From Kryptolebias marmoratus (taxonomy: Eukaryota > Chordata > Actinopteri > Cyprinodontiformes > Rivulidae), in NCBI RefSeq assembly GCF_001649575.2, contig NC_051439.1, forward strand, positions 9,550,467 through 9,614,466: DNA of 64,000 bases. Reading direction: 5' to 3'. A program made the position numbers and the translations under genes. The notes beneath the pieces were generated by a model. The model searched no databases. It was not told the origin of the DNA and was given only the letters and a program-made list of their open reading frames with translations. Below, piece after piece: positions 36,351-49,739 of this stretch (positions are counted from its first letter, which is position 1; each line of letters begins with the position of its first letter).

Positions 36351-37059
36351 AGTCTCAAAATTATATAGGCCTACATTAAGAATTAGCCAACCTGAGCAAA
36401 TGTTGTCTCTGTGTGGCTGTTTTAGGGAACATTGCTTCCTGATTTTTCTTTTTTTTTTTGTGGCCATTAGTGGAGACAGGAGGGGATGAGACCAAACGTT
36501 TGGGAGACAGAAAGCGAGCATGAACCAGAGGGGTGAAATGATCTCTGTCGGAGGAATTGCAGCTGTGACCCTTTCGTAAATCCAGCCTCCATTTACATAT
36601 AAAGGGTTCTTTTAATCAAGGTAAGTGTTATTATATTGTGCCTCATTGGGCATGGGAGTTTAGGTGTTAAATAAAATCTTGTCTGCCCTGCTACCTTTGG
36701 GATGTGATATGTCTCGATTTTTCAAATGTCAGCACTGTGGCAAAAATGGCCAGTTTAATCAGTCGGCCGGCATTTAGCTGCATAGGAGGGTCTCTTTATG
36801 GGTATCTGTGTGAGCAAAAGAAAAACAACACAGAAAGAGTGTATCTGTGTGGGTGTGAAAAAGATCCCCTTCTTTTGGACACAGAATGGATGCTTGTGTC
36901 TATAACCGTATAAATTTATCTTAGTGTCTCTTGTCTTTGAGTCCCAGGTCAGGCTTCTCACTGGCCTCTACTCTCCCTTAAATCGTCTACCCCCAGTGAA
37001 AAATAATCAAAACAACCCCCAACCCCCACACACAGACATACACTCCTTTCTACCAATAC

Positions 37060-37340
37060 GAATCTCAAACCAAATCCCCATTGAAGGATCGACCATGTCA
37101 CCCACGGCCCGTATATCTAGCTCAGGGACTGTAATGTACTGCGGTGTTCCCGTCTTTGCATATAAGATAATTTGGGCATCAATCCTTCTCGAGACAGATT
37201 TATGTCACTCGGAGGACAGTTTCACTTCTCCTTCTTTATCGCTTCACTGGAGCCTGCTTAATTTCCCCCTGTCAGCCCCTTCCCCAGGAGATGTTATTTT
37301 TTCCCTAAATGTCCAACATTTGCATTGGGCTGTCCACGAC
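37060..37340. promoter_or_regulatory. Candidate conserved non-coding element next to the meis2 cassette exon
   Basis: Dense sequence with few simple repeats, 360 to 640 bp from the cassette-exon donor. It happens to be open on the plus strand (part of 36924-37532), but the translation shows no known domain. It could be a splicing or transcriptional control element. Confidence 0.3.
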
Positions 37341-37728
37341 GGGGAGAGCGATGGCGCTGTTGTGATAAATAAATTTGTGCATGCCATGCCAGGTTGTCTT
37401 TCCCCCCTTGTTTTTACTCTGTTGTTGTTCCTGTTGTCTGGCGCCACAAGTCGGGTCCTCTCTGTCCCAGGATGGTTCCCACTTTTTCACAAGTGTCCAA
37501 TTCATTCTCGGCCCTCCCACCTCGACCGTTAAAGATTTGTGCTAAAACACCCTTGAAGACTGTTGTAAAATTACACCCTGGGTAAAAAGAAGCTGCGCTG
37601 GTCCAATGAAAAGGAACAAAGAAAAAATCTAATTTTTATAAACCCTCAAACAAAATATGTTTAAAAAAACATGGAAAAACATTCCCAGTACTTACTTCCC
37701 CCTTTTTCTTTGCGTTACAAGATGGAGG

Positions 37729-38187
<459 letters not shown>

Positions 38188-38277
38188 CAGCTGGTCGGAT
38201 CCCCATGTGTTGCTGACCATCCAGCACGAAGCTGCCCATTGGCTGGCCCTCTGGACTGTATGCTGCTCCTTGGCTCA
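38188..38277 (-). CDS. meis2: meis2 exon after the homeodomain ([14 protein letters not shown]...), proximal acceptor form
   Basis: The 90-bp exon encodes the linker just C-terminal to the homeodomain: [18 protein letters not shown], then [12 protein letters not shown], which matches vertebrate MEIS2 (MEIS1 differs at several of these residues), so the gene is meis2 rather than meis1. It enters in phase 1 from exon 39384-39442 and leaves in phase 1 with the first G of a Gly codon. A second acceptor 21 nt upstream extends it to 38298 and adds GFLLDPS, the same insertion known from mammalian MEIS2 isoforms. The donor is GTAAATGC. An open frame that runs on into the intron from this exon is not real coding sequence beyond 38188. 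Confidence 0.95.
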
Positions 38278-38298
38278 CTGAAGGATCAAGAAGAAAAC
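38278..38298 (-). CDS. meis2: 21-nt alternative 5' extension of the meis2 linker exon
   Basis: On the minus strand the sequence is ctacaatcag followed by 21 nt and then the proximal acceptor cag. In frame, the 21 nt shift the junction from A-V-SQG to [12 protein letters not shown]. This is the seven-residue insertion that separates mammalian MEIS2 isoform pairs. Both acceptors end in CAG or TCAG, and both keep phase 1. Confidence 0.85.
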
Positions 38299-39383
38299 CT
38301 GATTGTAGTCAAAACGTGGACATGAAAAAGGGAGGGGGGAAGAAGAAAAGAGAACACACCAGACAATCAGCAATTGTCTCAGCTCCAGCCCAAACATACT
38401 GTAAGACATTGTGCTCGTGTTGGTGGACCGCATTGACTGACGCGTGCCATGCAAACACGCATACAGTAGGTCCTTATGCATGCAAGCACATACACACACA
38501 CATGCTTACACACAGTCAGTGTCATTCAAAACCATGAGCACAGGAGATACATTGTTCTCTAATTCTCTAACCAAGCAAAGAAAACATGCATGTTGACAGG
38601 ATGAGGAGATTTTCTGCCATATAGAAGGGAATGAATTCACAGAATTTAAATAAGAAACTGCACATATAAGCTTCTTTGCTGAAGAACAAACAATGCAATT
38701 ACATTATTAAGGTTAATCTTCAACTAGGACATTATTTCTGCCATTTTTTTATAGACAAATATTTTCATCCATCCTGCATGTATGTTAAAATCAAACATAA
38801 TCTTTAATTTAATCAAGTAAAAATCAATGTATTAATTTGTGAAACTTATTACTGTTAAGACTGATGATTGAGTAACATGTAGGTTTGTTTGATACTTTGC
38901 ACAGATTTGCACAACACCTATTAATAGTAATTCTGAGGAGTTGAGGGAAATTAAATTGGGAAGGGTGAATCAAAACAAAATAGACTAAAAAAGGATATAA
39001 CTCATAAACTGCTGCTAGCATCTCTGGCACTCCCCTTGTGTCCAATTAGTAATTCACAGAGAGCGCTAATATACCACTTTCTCCACTTAGAGTCGGAAAT
39101 CGCCAATTAGAGTTGATCAGCAAACAGCTTGCAACATTGCAGAACATCACATTGAAAAAATGTAAAAGGGAATGAAGAGAAACACGAAGAGGAGGGTGCA
39201 GAAGGGTTTAATTGAGGGGGTAATAGGTGTATGAGTACTGTGAAAAAAAAAAAATCTGAGCCCCAGGCATGGCATGCCAACTATAAAAGAATTTGGGAAG
39301 GATGTCTTTATGTAGGGGAACAAAAGGTTGAAGAATAATACTCTCAGAGATTGGCTGGGTTGTTCTGCTTTTTTTTTTTTTAC
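38299..39383 (-). other. meis2: meis2 intron following the third-helix exon
   Basis: About 1.1 kb between the homeodomain exon and the linker exon. The donor at 39383 runs straight into a long A tract on the minus strand (GTA followed by about a dozen A), lacking the usual G at +5. AT-rich; no coding sequence seen. Confidence 0.85.
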
Positions 39384-39442
39384 CTGCTCGATTTGACTGG
39401 TCGATCATGGGCTGTACTATTCTTCTCCTGGCGTTAATAAAC
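39384..39442 (-). CDS. meis2: meis2 homeodomain exon, recognition helix (FINARRRIVQPMIDQSNRA)
   Basis: The 59-bp exon completes the Trp codon of the WF motif and encodes FINARRRIVQPMIDQSNRA, the second half of helix 3 of the TALE homeodomain and the adjoining basic stretch. The Asn and Arg residues of FINARRR are the base-contacting residues that recognise TGACA-type sites, and the Ile at homeodomain position 50 is typical of MEIS. The acceptor is cttctctag on the minus strand, and the length equals that of the vertebrate exon. The product works in the nucleus with PBX and HOX partners. Skipping this exon would remove the recognition helix. Confidence 0.96.
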
Positions 39443-39659
39443 CTAGAGAAGAGAAGAAAGAAAAAAAAAACAAAAAGGGGAGAATTGACAAATGTTAAAT
39501 CACCCTGCATTCATGCATAAAAAAGATTCATCACGAGCCTGAACAAAGACAAACAGTTTTGCATGACTTAATGGCAACATTAGCCGCAAAGTCCTTGAGA
39601 GGCGCACACAACAAAACAGAAACAAACAAAAGGGCAATTGTGTGCTGACTTGAGAACCC

Positions 39660-40330
39660 AGTGAGGGATACTTTTAATGTTCCATATGATCTATTCCCCC
39701 CTCTTTTAATAAAGCTTTTGATTACGTTCGGTTGCTATGGGCACCAGGGAGACATTCCTCAAGTATTAAGTGCAGCTTGGGCACAGAAGCTTGGGCACAT
39801 CCCTTTCTCTCTCGTTTCTTTTCTCAGTCAGTCCTGCAGCCAGTTGTACACAACACATGGCAACTTCTTACGCACCCCGCTCTCTCCAGAACATTATTTT
39901 TGCAATGTTATCATCCATCACAGTTTCAAAGTCAGCTTTAAGTTACAAAAAAATGCAGGCTACAAATGGTTCCTTTCATTGCATCCTACCTATTCTCTCC
40001 CCCCGCCCCCACCATCCCCCTCAGTGGGACCCCCGCTCTGGTTGAATTGTAGGGGGTTCTGCTCTCCTTCCAGCTGTCCAGAAATGAGGACCAGGCATGG
40101 GCCACTCCGTGCTTTCACAAGGTATTGTTATGTCAGTGAGCCCATCAATTAGGCTGTCTGAAGTTTTATCACCGCCACGGCAGCGAATGAGCACAGCTCC
40201 ACAAAGCCTCCCCAGCAAGGCTCGCTCCTGTGGCTTTTCCAGTGTCGAGCCGGAGGTCACTGGGAGGTGAGTACCAGCCAGGGGCAACCTTTTTAACTTC
40301 GAATAGCATGCCTTGGGCCGTGTCAACTGC
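39660..40330. promoter_or_regulatory. Candidate conserved non-coding block close to the third-helix exon
   Basis: About 670 bp, mostly non-repetitive, starting about 220 bp upstream (in gene sense) of exon 39384-39442, with CpG-containing stretches (ccacggcagcgaatgagc, gtcgagccggaggtcac). No known protein similarity in either direction. Confidence 0.3.
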
Positions 40331-43246
40331 AAGCTGGCCACTCAAGCGGAGCTAGAGCTCCACCTTTTGCTCCATGTTTTTATTTTGCCTCTTTTCTAAT
40401 TAGCTTTCTCTTGTTTGCTTTTAAAATCTTAAATCTTGGACAAAGCAGTGCAGGTACCACCATGTGTTTGACATTAAACAAGGGTTTCAAATCACATTGG
40501 AGCTGTCCAGCATGCTGGTTCCAGAGAAGCAGAAAAGAGAGGGTGGAAAAAAAAAAGGTTCACCTCCCTCCTCTAGCGTACAAGCCCTCTGCACCATCAA
40601 TATGGCCAATGAACTGGTCATTAGAAGGAAGGGAGAGCTGGAACCAATTTGGGCTCCTAATCCCCCATGAAGCCCTGATACCTGCCCTTACCTTCTCCAA
40701 TGAACTTAAACGCCTGTAATCTGCCCAGCTCAAAGTGACATGGTTAAATGTACAAAATGCACGGCTGGGAAAAGAGAGACGCGGTGCTCATTTGCCAGGG
40801 GGCATCCAGAGTGCAGGTACGCAGGGGTGCTGTGGGCCCCCAAGAGAAAAAGATGAAACACATCCATATGAGATTATAAGGAAATGAAAGAGGAGGACGG
40901 GAGGTGAATAAGAGTTGGATTGGAAGTCATAGGATTGTAATGCATGATTTGTGATTTAAGGGAGCGCTGAGGATTTTATTACTGGGAAAGTACTTTTTTA
41001 AAAGAACAATGGGACAACTTATTGTCAGATTCCCCTGCTGTCAAAAGTTTTGAGAGAAATAGTTCCAGCTTGAAAACCAGCAGAGCAAGTAAACAAAGAT
41101 GCATTTCTGTTATCACACTTCCTGTTTAAGCACAGACTGCACTGCTTGCCAAAATATATATACAGCTTTTCACCTACTAGATGCACCAAAAAGGCTCAAA
41201 ATCACAACCATGTGCATTTGTACCTATTCTGGGTCATAACCATAAACACATAATATGAGGAATGTTCTTCCCAGGTGCTAAATCTGACCATACGGTTTCA
41301 CTGCAAAAGAAATTCTCTGGAGAGTACACTGTAGGATCAAAGTGCCATTTTCAAATTTCTTTTTCCTCACTAAATGTTTATGTAAAAATACAGTTCTTCA
41401 GCATGCGTTTTTCTAACTTTTTACAAGAAATATGTATGTCCTAAAGTACACAAAAAATATTTGGCATGTTTAATTTTTTTTTAATGAAATGGTGATTTTT
41501 ATTATAAAAACTTTTTTGCTGTGCAGACAAACATTTATATTTAAATGGCTGCTTCTCATATGGACCTAGTTTTTGTCAATGTTCCCTATTTACTAACTAA
41601 GGCCATATTGCACCACAAAGTCAAGAAAGTGCAGCTTTTGCAAGCTAAGCAAGTTGCCACAGTAACAAGCAGGCAATGAGGTGCAGTGAAGGGAGTGGGG
41701 GGTGACCAAGGGCCTCTCCTGTGGCCTTAAAGCACCTTTTATCAGTCTGAGTAAAGCCAATTGAGATTATCAGAGCCTGGCTTGATAACAATGTTTTCCC
41801 TCAACCCGTGAGCTGCTAATGGAGTGTGCTTAGAACAACACAAGCAGGAATCCTCCAGAGATGAAGACAGTTTGGATGGACTGTCAGATGGATGGACCCA
41901 AAGCCCCGAGAGAGACACAGAGGTTGACCACAGGGACTGAGAATTCCGAAACCACTTGCTAAAACATACATATGTGCTGTAAATCTGCACATCGCCACGA
42001 TGGACATGACCACAACTACTGCCAGAGTGTCCAAGGACTAACCAGAACGCAAGAGGCTCACATGGGACGACGGCTTAAAACCTCCAGCCCAAAGCTCATG
42101 TTTTATTATCTACATCTGGTAGTCTAGCTTATTACGACCTGCCTCTGCTCAGTGTTAGCACACAGAAACACCAACACACACACGTACACACAGTACACAG
42201 CGTACCTCTCAGCATGGGAACTCCATGCTGTCTTCAAACAAATAATTAAAGCCAGGGGGGGGGTCACGAGGAGGTCATTCATCGGGATACAGCTCAAAAT
42301 GTGTACAATACCCCAGGAGCAGGCGGTTTGGCAGGGAGGGGCGGTGGTCTACTGCTGTTTAACGTAAGCACCTAATTTTGTTCAGCCAATAAGCCTTTAA
42401 CATGTTTTCATATTGCATATCAAACACCAAACTTGCAGTGGTAAGGGCGCGTTGGAGTGTGCATGTGATAGGGTGTACACAGTCTGTGTGCAGGTATTGT
42501 GCATGTCAGCACATTCTTCGCAGACTACTGCCAACTAGTCCATAGTAGCACCTACAGCTAACATGCGATGCAACGGACGGAATAAAAGCTACACAAACAT
42601 AAGTATGCATCTCTTTTTAACAACTCACACCCTGGACTATTTAAAGTGGAAGGTTTATAGTGCACTGACTGTTGTAGCTTGCAAAAGGAAAACAGCAGAC
42701 AGATATGAATGATGGAGCCAGGGCAGCAGGAGTCCACTTGACACAAGGTCTCCACAAGGCTGGATCAACACTGAATCCTTGGTTAATAATATCTGTTCTC
42801 ACATGAGGGGGGAGCTTCAGAGAAAACCTCATTGAGTGTTAACTACCTTGTCTGGCATTCAGTGTCATGTGAATATGCATGTTGATGTGACAGGATTAAA
42901 ACTGGCACAAGTCTAAAACTAATCTTGCCTAGACTCTATTTTAATGCAATAAACTATAAACTTTATTGTCTTTTTAATGCTGATGGCTTTTATGAAGGGT
43001 TACTGGGTTTAAAGATATATTCATTGCAAACCAGTTTCTCTGACTCAGAGCTTGCCTTTATTCTTTTTGTTTTAACTTCCTCCTCTCAATCTGTCAGAAA
43101 GGTCTTGTTTCTGGGTAACTGACTTGCAGCCACACCTGGTAACTCGGTCCTGTTGTCAGCATTCCTTCCTTTCTAAATTGTCACGCCAAACCACTCTATC
43201 CTGGAGCACAGCCAAGAGAGAATGCGTAAGGGAGGGAGATGAAACA

Positions 43247-43250
<4 letters not shown>

Positions 43251-43320
<70 letters not shown>
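43251..43320 (+). repeat. (GA)35 microsatellite
   Basis: An uninterrupted 70-bp GA run in the meis2 homeodomain intron; on the transcript strand it reads (TC)n, a long polypyrimidine tract. Confidence 0.97.
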
Positions 43321-43323
<3 letters not shown>

Positions 43324-46300
43324 GATGCTTGATAAGCCAATTGCTGTGGAGATCAGAAAAAATTTGCCAATCAGGAGCGGGGTCAGTCGTTCGATGAGTT
43401 TATGATGAAGGAATGAAACATAGCAAGAGTGAACTTGAAAAAAACAACAACAGAGAAGCACTGAACGTGTCTACTCTGAGGAATAAGCACTGGACTGCTC
43501 AAACTGTAAACCATCCAAAGAAAAGATGCAGCTGTAAAATTGCAACATAAAGATTGTTGACAGATTGTCACCTTTACGGCTGACCAAAGCATGCCCGTTT
43601 CAAAAGCTCATAAGCCAGAGAGAAAGAAGTTTCCATTCGTCAGTCAAACTTCCACGCCTCTGTTTATCTGTCTTGTAGGAGGATTATAAGCAACAGAATT
43701 GGAAGAAGAATTTGCTGAGCTCAGTCCGTGATCCCTGCTTGCAAACATGACTGTCCTCTGGTTCCTATTAAAGCTCATTGCTTCCATACTTCCGCTTCAG
43801 ACAGAAATAAAGATTCCAAACCCCCAACAATTGAGTCACTGGAATCAAACAAGAGAATGTTTTAGACTGAACTTCTTCTAAAAAGAAAGACAGCAAGAAG
43901 AGTAAAAAAACACTCAATGTCCTTTGACCAGGAATTGCATGCAAATTAACCCCATGAGAAGGACGTGTTTAGTATAAGCAAACACTAATTATGGTCTGGT
44001 CAGACAGTGGGGCAGTCTGGTGCTACTGAATCTCTAACACTGATCTATTGTAATATCAACACAGTGATTAAATCAGCTCCCATGGTCCAGCAAGGCCCTT
44101 GTAACAGTTTATATATACAGTAGTTTGCCACCAGATTGAACCTGTAGTATCTGTGGATTTATCATAAACTACCTCAAGGAAGCTTCTCACAGGCTCCAAT
44201 CTACCAGGATGAAGATGCAGGAAAAAAAGACAGGAAAAAAGTTCTCAAAGTCATCCTATAACAGACGGAGTTTTTCTTTTTTTAATCCCTTTTTTTCCTC
44301 TTTTAACTTAAAACAGAAGTCAGGAGACATAGGTTGGGCGCACATTACCTCACCCCCGTGTTTGATTTAGTGCAGATGTGAAACAGAGCAAGGCAGGAGC
44401 ATTTTTTAGGAACGTCAGAACGAGGGCCCAACTTTAGGGCAACCACTGTGTTTACATAGTTTTACCTCTGTCTATCTCTCCCTTTCTCTCTCATCCACAC
44501 ACACACCCACACACACTCTTTTGTTTGCCTTTGAAAGGGGGACTGTTTCACCTCTCCTCCATGGACTTTCACTGACCTGTTTTTCTTTCGCTTTTTATTA
44601 CTCCATTCATCGCCCATTTGTGGCATCCCTCCCCACCACCACCACCTCAGTCCTATATGACTAACATTTGCATTGCTCCGTCAGTCTAGCTGCACGAGTC
44701 GTTTCTTTCTGAAACCTGGGGAGTGTGACTCATTGGACTCCAGTGGAAAATCAGACAAAGAATTATATATTTGTGTTGCTAACTGACAAGATATAACGAG
44801 GAGCTAATTAAAATAAATCAATAGCACTGCGGCATGCTCGCTCCCCGTCTCTTTTTTTCTCGCTCTGATTCTCTGCACCACGGAGGTGGAGCACTGCAGT
44901 GTGAAGTGCAGTGACGAGCTACAATTGGTTGACTCCTAGGATCTGGCATTAAGATCAATGATGCACTATGATGAATGAGGGCAATGTCAAAATATTAGAA
45001 ATATAAATATAAAAAAATAATGCCAGAAGTGAATAAAATCAACAAAAGAGACAAACATAGACATCTCCAGTGCGTTTTACCCTCCCCATCTAACACCTTC
45101 CTGCCTTTCCCCCCCATGTCCAGTGAGGGGATGTCAGCTCTGGGCCCTGCAGTCCAGCAGCCTAACCCCTACAGGGCGGGCTGTGCGGCCCCAGCTGCTG
45201 ACTGTCCGTCAAACACCTCCAGAGAAGTGTCGGGCCAGGAAGACCACGCTTGTTGCCCCTTTGATCCAGCAAGCAGCAGCTGCTGCTCCACACAGCAGCA
45301 CTTTGTTCCTCTGTCTCCTCACCACACTCTGTCCTACGGCACAAAAACACTGAATCCCGTACAAAAGTGGAGGGCGAGAAAGGGGGGAGGGTTATGAGAG
45401 GGGTGGGAGGGGGTTTAAAAAAACATTTTTTCCTCACTGCAGCACCAACAAGCTCTGACAACGTCAGCGGGGGTTTTTCTTGGCCCCGACACAGCTCTTA
45501 GGCATCGCCTGCCTGACGCTTTACCCTCCCTTCTCCTTTAAGAGATATGATAGTTATTGTTTAAATCAGCCAAGGTGAATGGAATGGACTGAGGCCAAGT
45601 CTGCCCCAGGCGTCAACACACCTGTATGAAAGAAGCTTTATTGTAGAAACCCAGCATGGCTAACCTGCCCTGGCTTTACCTGTTTTCTGATGTAGGGAAG
45701 GAGGATGGTGTCGGGTCTTCTTTCTTTTTTACCATAAAGGGCCTCTAATATTTACCCTAAACACCTCTTTCCTTAGAGGCTGCCACCTCTCCTCTGGAAT
45801 ATATTTTTTTAAATATTATTGATAAATATATCAGCCAGACTACTCACTTGTTGGCAAAGCTTGAGTCTTTTACTCTTGCACCACCTCTCTTAAGGCAACA
45901 CTGTATTAACTTGCATAAGTGAACAAAAGGTATTTTCTACTCGCTCAGGAGCAAAGGGACCAACAGCTGGGTTTTTGTCTATTTTAGCTCCCGTCAAAAG
46001 TTCCAACACATAGTGTATGACAGAGGTCATCGGTGCTCAATCCACATGAGTTAGTTTTCTCACTTCATGGGAGGATGGGAGCTTCCTGCTTTCATGCAGG
46101 GCCGGCAAGATAGAGAAAGAAAAAAAAAGCCAAGTAACACACAGAGGAGCTGAGTGGAGGGAAAGAAGGAATCCAGCACTGTCATTATTCCAGCCTTCCT
46201 CTGATAAGTGGGTGTTCTTACGCGATTGCCTCAATTTCTCAGTTGTGAAGTGTGCCACGCCATTTGCCCAGATTTTTCTCTTTTTTGCCCCCCTCAGCGG

Positions 46301-49300
46301 CACTTTTGTACGTCTGTGTGGGGAGGGCAGACATATTCTCAGTTTTCAGCCACTTTTCACTGCTATCATACAAATGTGTGGCTTTTTTTAAAGCCTCTCC
46401 ATCTCTCTCGCATTATCTTTCCATCTCTTATTTCCTTCACCCTTTCTTTGTCTCCTGCTCTGTCATCTTATGCTCCCTTTTATTCTCAGCCCTTTTGCCT
46501 GGTAATCGAGGGAGAGATTCTGTGACTCTGTGACTCCCCCTTATTGTCAGATATCAAACAGGGTGGCTTTGTGGATTACCAGGGGAAGCTGATAATGACT
46601 TGATAGAGGCGTGATATTTCAAACAAAATTGAGTGTCAATTGCCTGCATCGTCTAGGCAACACAAGTGGCTGCGTCTCAGCAGCCAGGCAGGAAATAAGG
46701 GCAATCTATTTCCTTTGCTTGATATCAAACATCTCTCTTTTCCCTCCTTTATGACTATAATGGGTTCAGCTCAAAGAGAAAAAAGAAAGGACCTGCCAAG
46801 AGCAACAGTTATATCCTTGTGGAGCATGTTTAGATACATTTGTGAGCATGCATGGACTGCACATGTACTTGCAAAGTGAGTTAGCAGACGCCAAAAAGCT
46901 GAAGTGTAGAAGGTGTTCCTAATTTATTACTCTATCTTTATTCACACACACATGCTCTCCATTTCTTACTGTTTTTCCTTATCATATTGGCATGCTATTA
47001 ACCACAAATTTAGATATTCAGTTGCATTTAAATATGATGTTGAGTTTCTTAATTTCAGTCTTTAGGCCCTGCTACAGTTTGACCCAAACTACTGGGAAGT
47101 ACAGATCTGTGTGTGTACGAGTGATGATGTTTGAAAAGGATTTGCCATCTCGGGTGAATATTTTTATCTTATCATTATTGTCAATGTGGCATAAGAGTGA
47201 TTGTTTTCATCAAACACAATTTAAAAGTGTTTCTGAGTGACTCAATTTGCATCTAGCACATATTTGTGACCGCGACAGCCATCGGTTAAACACTGTCAGC
47301 TCGCCTCTGACTTCTATATTGAATTATTAATTTGAGTTTCAATTGCACGTAATGACTCTGACACACATACGTCTCCACACACAGCAACACACACACATAT
47401 GCAGGCACGATCAGAAGCAGAGTTTAGGGCTAAAAAGCCAAGCAGCAGGCCAGTGATATAAATAGCAGTTGTTTGTGGAGGAGACTGCTGGCAGAAACAG
47501 CAGTGACACTGCGGAACAGACCGCAGGGACTCTGATGTGCCTGGTGGCCTGAAGCGAGCCCTCTGCCTCTCAGATCAGCTCTACCACTGACTGTGAACAG
47601 CTTTGACCGGCCTCCTTCATATGTGACAGCTTTAAACAAACACAACAAAGACATAGTCAGTTCAGCTTGTGCTGTGATTCATGACTCTTGAATTAAAGAC
47701 TGCAAACTGTCATGTGTGATTCTCTGTATGAATGGTGCGATAGCCTAAAAATACAGGAAGCCCAATTGTTTTAAAAAAAATAATTTTTGTACGGACAGAA
47801 AATAAAAATGGTCCATTTCTGTTGCCGGCTAGATAGTTCTACACCATATAGGACATTTATGTGACATCTGCTTATTTAAAAGAAAAAAACTGCCAGTTGA
47901 TGGCATTAACTTCTTGAAAGGGTGTTTCAGATGCTGGTGGAATAGTTACCCACTACCCACTGGAACTTCAAATTGGCCAAAGGGTAGGATCTTGTTTTTG
48001 GAGGCTTGTCCTACCCTTTTCTGCCTCACATAGCCTACTTTTACCTAATTTTTGTAAACGGACATCTACATATGAATGGATAGAACCTGTGTATAGAGAA
48101 CAGATTGGTACTGGAAGCTTACTGGTGTCTGTTTGCAGTCTCAGTTGTGTTGTCTAATCACATTTGAGAAGAGGAAAAGATGCAGAACCCAACAGCTGAA
48201 ATTCGATCCTGAAACAATTGTCTGTCATTTCATCCCGGTTCAGCTTTTTATTTTAAAATGTTCTTGTATTTAAAAGAAGAAAACATCCCTCATCAACAGA
48301 CAACTGCAAATAGATTCTCGGAATATCTGATACCTCTTCTATTGCAGACCTGAAGTGAGATAGAGCATAGCCTGAACCGACAAAGGACTATATTGATTTA
48401 TAGTCTTCCATGATAGGCTTATTGGCCTTCACTTCAAAGCCACAGAGGGCATGAGGCCATGAATCACAGCTCCAGAAAACACTCACACAACAGGTAATAA
48501 TAAGACACTGTAGTGTTGTTAAGGATGTGATTATAACTCTTCCAATTTTATATCCCAAAACGCTCACTTTTCTTGAAAAGAGATGGAGCAAGGTCACTGC
48601 AGGTTATTTTAAATGTGACAACACAAACAAAGCAAAGAGAAAAGATGGCATTACTGCATTAGATTACACTGATGGTGTGAATGTGGAGTGTTTAAGGAGG
48701 TAAAGAAACACAGACAGCAATTGAATGAGTTAGAGAATGAGCATGCCGGGACAGAGAGAAAATACCTTGTGGAGGTTCACAGAGTTGAAAGAGCTCAGCC
48801 AAAAAAAGGAGCTCCTGTCCTCTTTGGCTCCAATACACACAAATACACACACATATACCCTCAAGGCCATTCTGTTACACCTGGTCACCTTTATCCCTGT
48901 TAGTCCTCCAAAACCCAGGCCTCCTCCCAAACACATACACAGCATCCAGGCATCTCATACACATCACTGCAGCAGCACACGTAGCAACAACCTGTGGATA
49001 ACACATAGATCCTCTGGCTATCTCTCTCAGCAGATAAAACTAATTATTCCAAATCTACTCTGTCAGGTTGTCTGATCCTCCGGGGCCTCAGTTTAATTCT
49101 CTCTTTCTCTCTCTCTTTGTCACAGCTCTTCTCTCAGTCATAAACCACAAAATAAAAGAACCTGTGCTAACTGACCTCCAGAGAAAAAACATAAACAAAG
49201 TGAGGAGCCGTAAAGCTTCACAGCAGCTGAAGTGCGTGACTTTCGAAAAAGTGCTGAGACATTTCCTAAAAACCGTGTGACAGCTTCACCAAATACAGTC

Positions 49301-49739
49301 AAATACACAATTGATAGATGACTTCATCTGGCATGCAACCCAAACATCAGATATACCCATTTAGGTGCTTAGACTCTCTGTTAGTATTTGCTGTTTGGAT
49401 CCAGATTCACTTTTAAAGCTAAAAACCAACAGGATAATGTGCCAGGCTTTCCAAAACCTGCAGACAAACCATCCGAACGAATGAGCTCTAAAGGCAAATG
49501 GAACCTCATAAATATAGACTTGACTGTATAGACTTTGCATTTTATCTTTCAGCAGTTTCCCCCTTTATGGGCCAAGGACCTCTATAGTGTGTGTGTGGGG
49601 GGTGGATGTGGAAGATGGGAGGATGGTGGAGAGACGATGAGGATGACAGCGAGGATGTTAGGGAAAAAAGTGATGGCAGAAAGAGCAGAGGAATAAGAAT
49701 GAGGCACAGGTTGAGAGAATGAGATAGAGGAGAGTTGGG

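Larger units (their letters stand above)
34701..37695 (-). other. meis2: meis2 last intron (between cassette exon and last exon)
   Basis: A 2,995-bp intron with a GTAAGT donor at its 37695 end and an acceptor ending at 34701. It holds two fairly long open frames (35153-35788 on - and 36924-37532 on +) without recognisable domains, plus two dense non-repetitive blocks at about 36120-36350 and 37060-37340 that look like conserved non-coding sequence. Confidence 0.8.

Noticed and set aside
39208..39383. Open frame beyond SNRA (GKKKKSRTTQ...)
   Set aside because: This is read-through past the exon donor into the A tract of the intron.
43124..43405. Open frame containing a long Arg-Glu repeat
   Set aside because: It is simply the translation of the GA microsatellite.
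45020..45397. 125-residue open frame in the meis2 homeodomain intron
   Set aside because: No recognised domain, no clear splice sites, overlaps other open frames on both strands.
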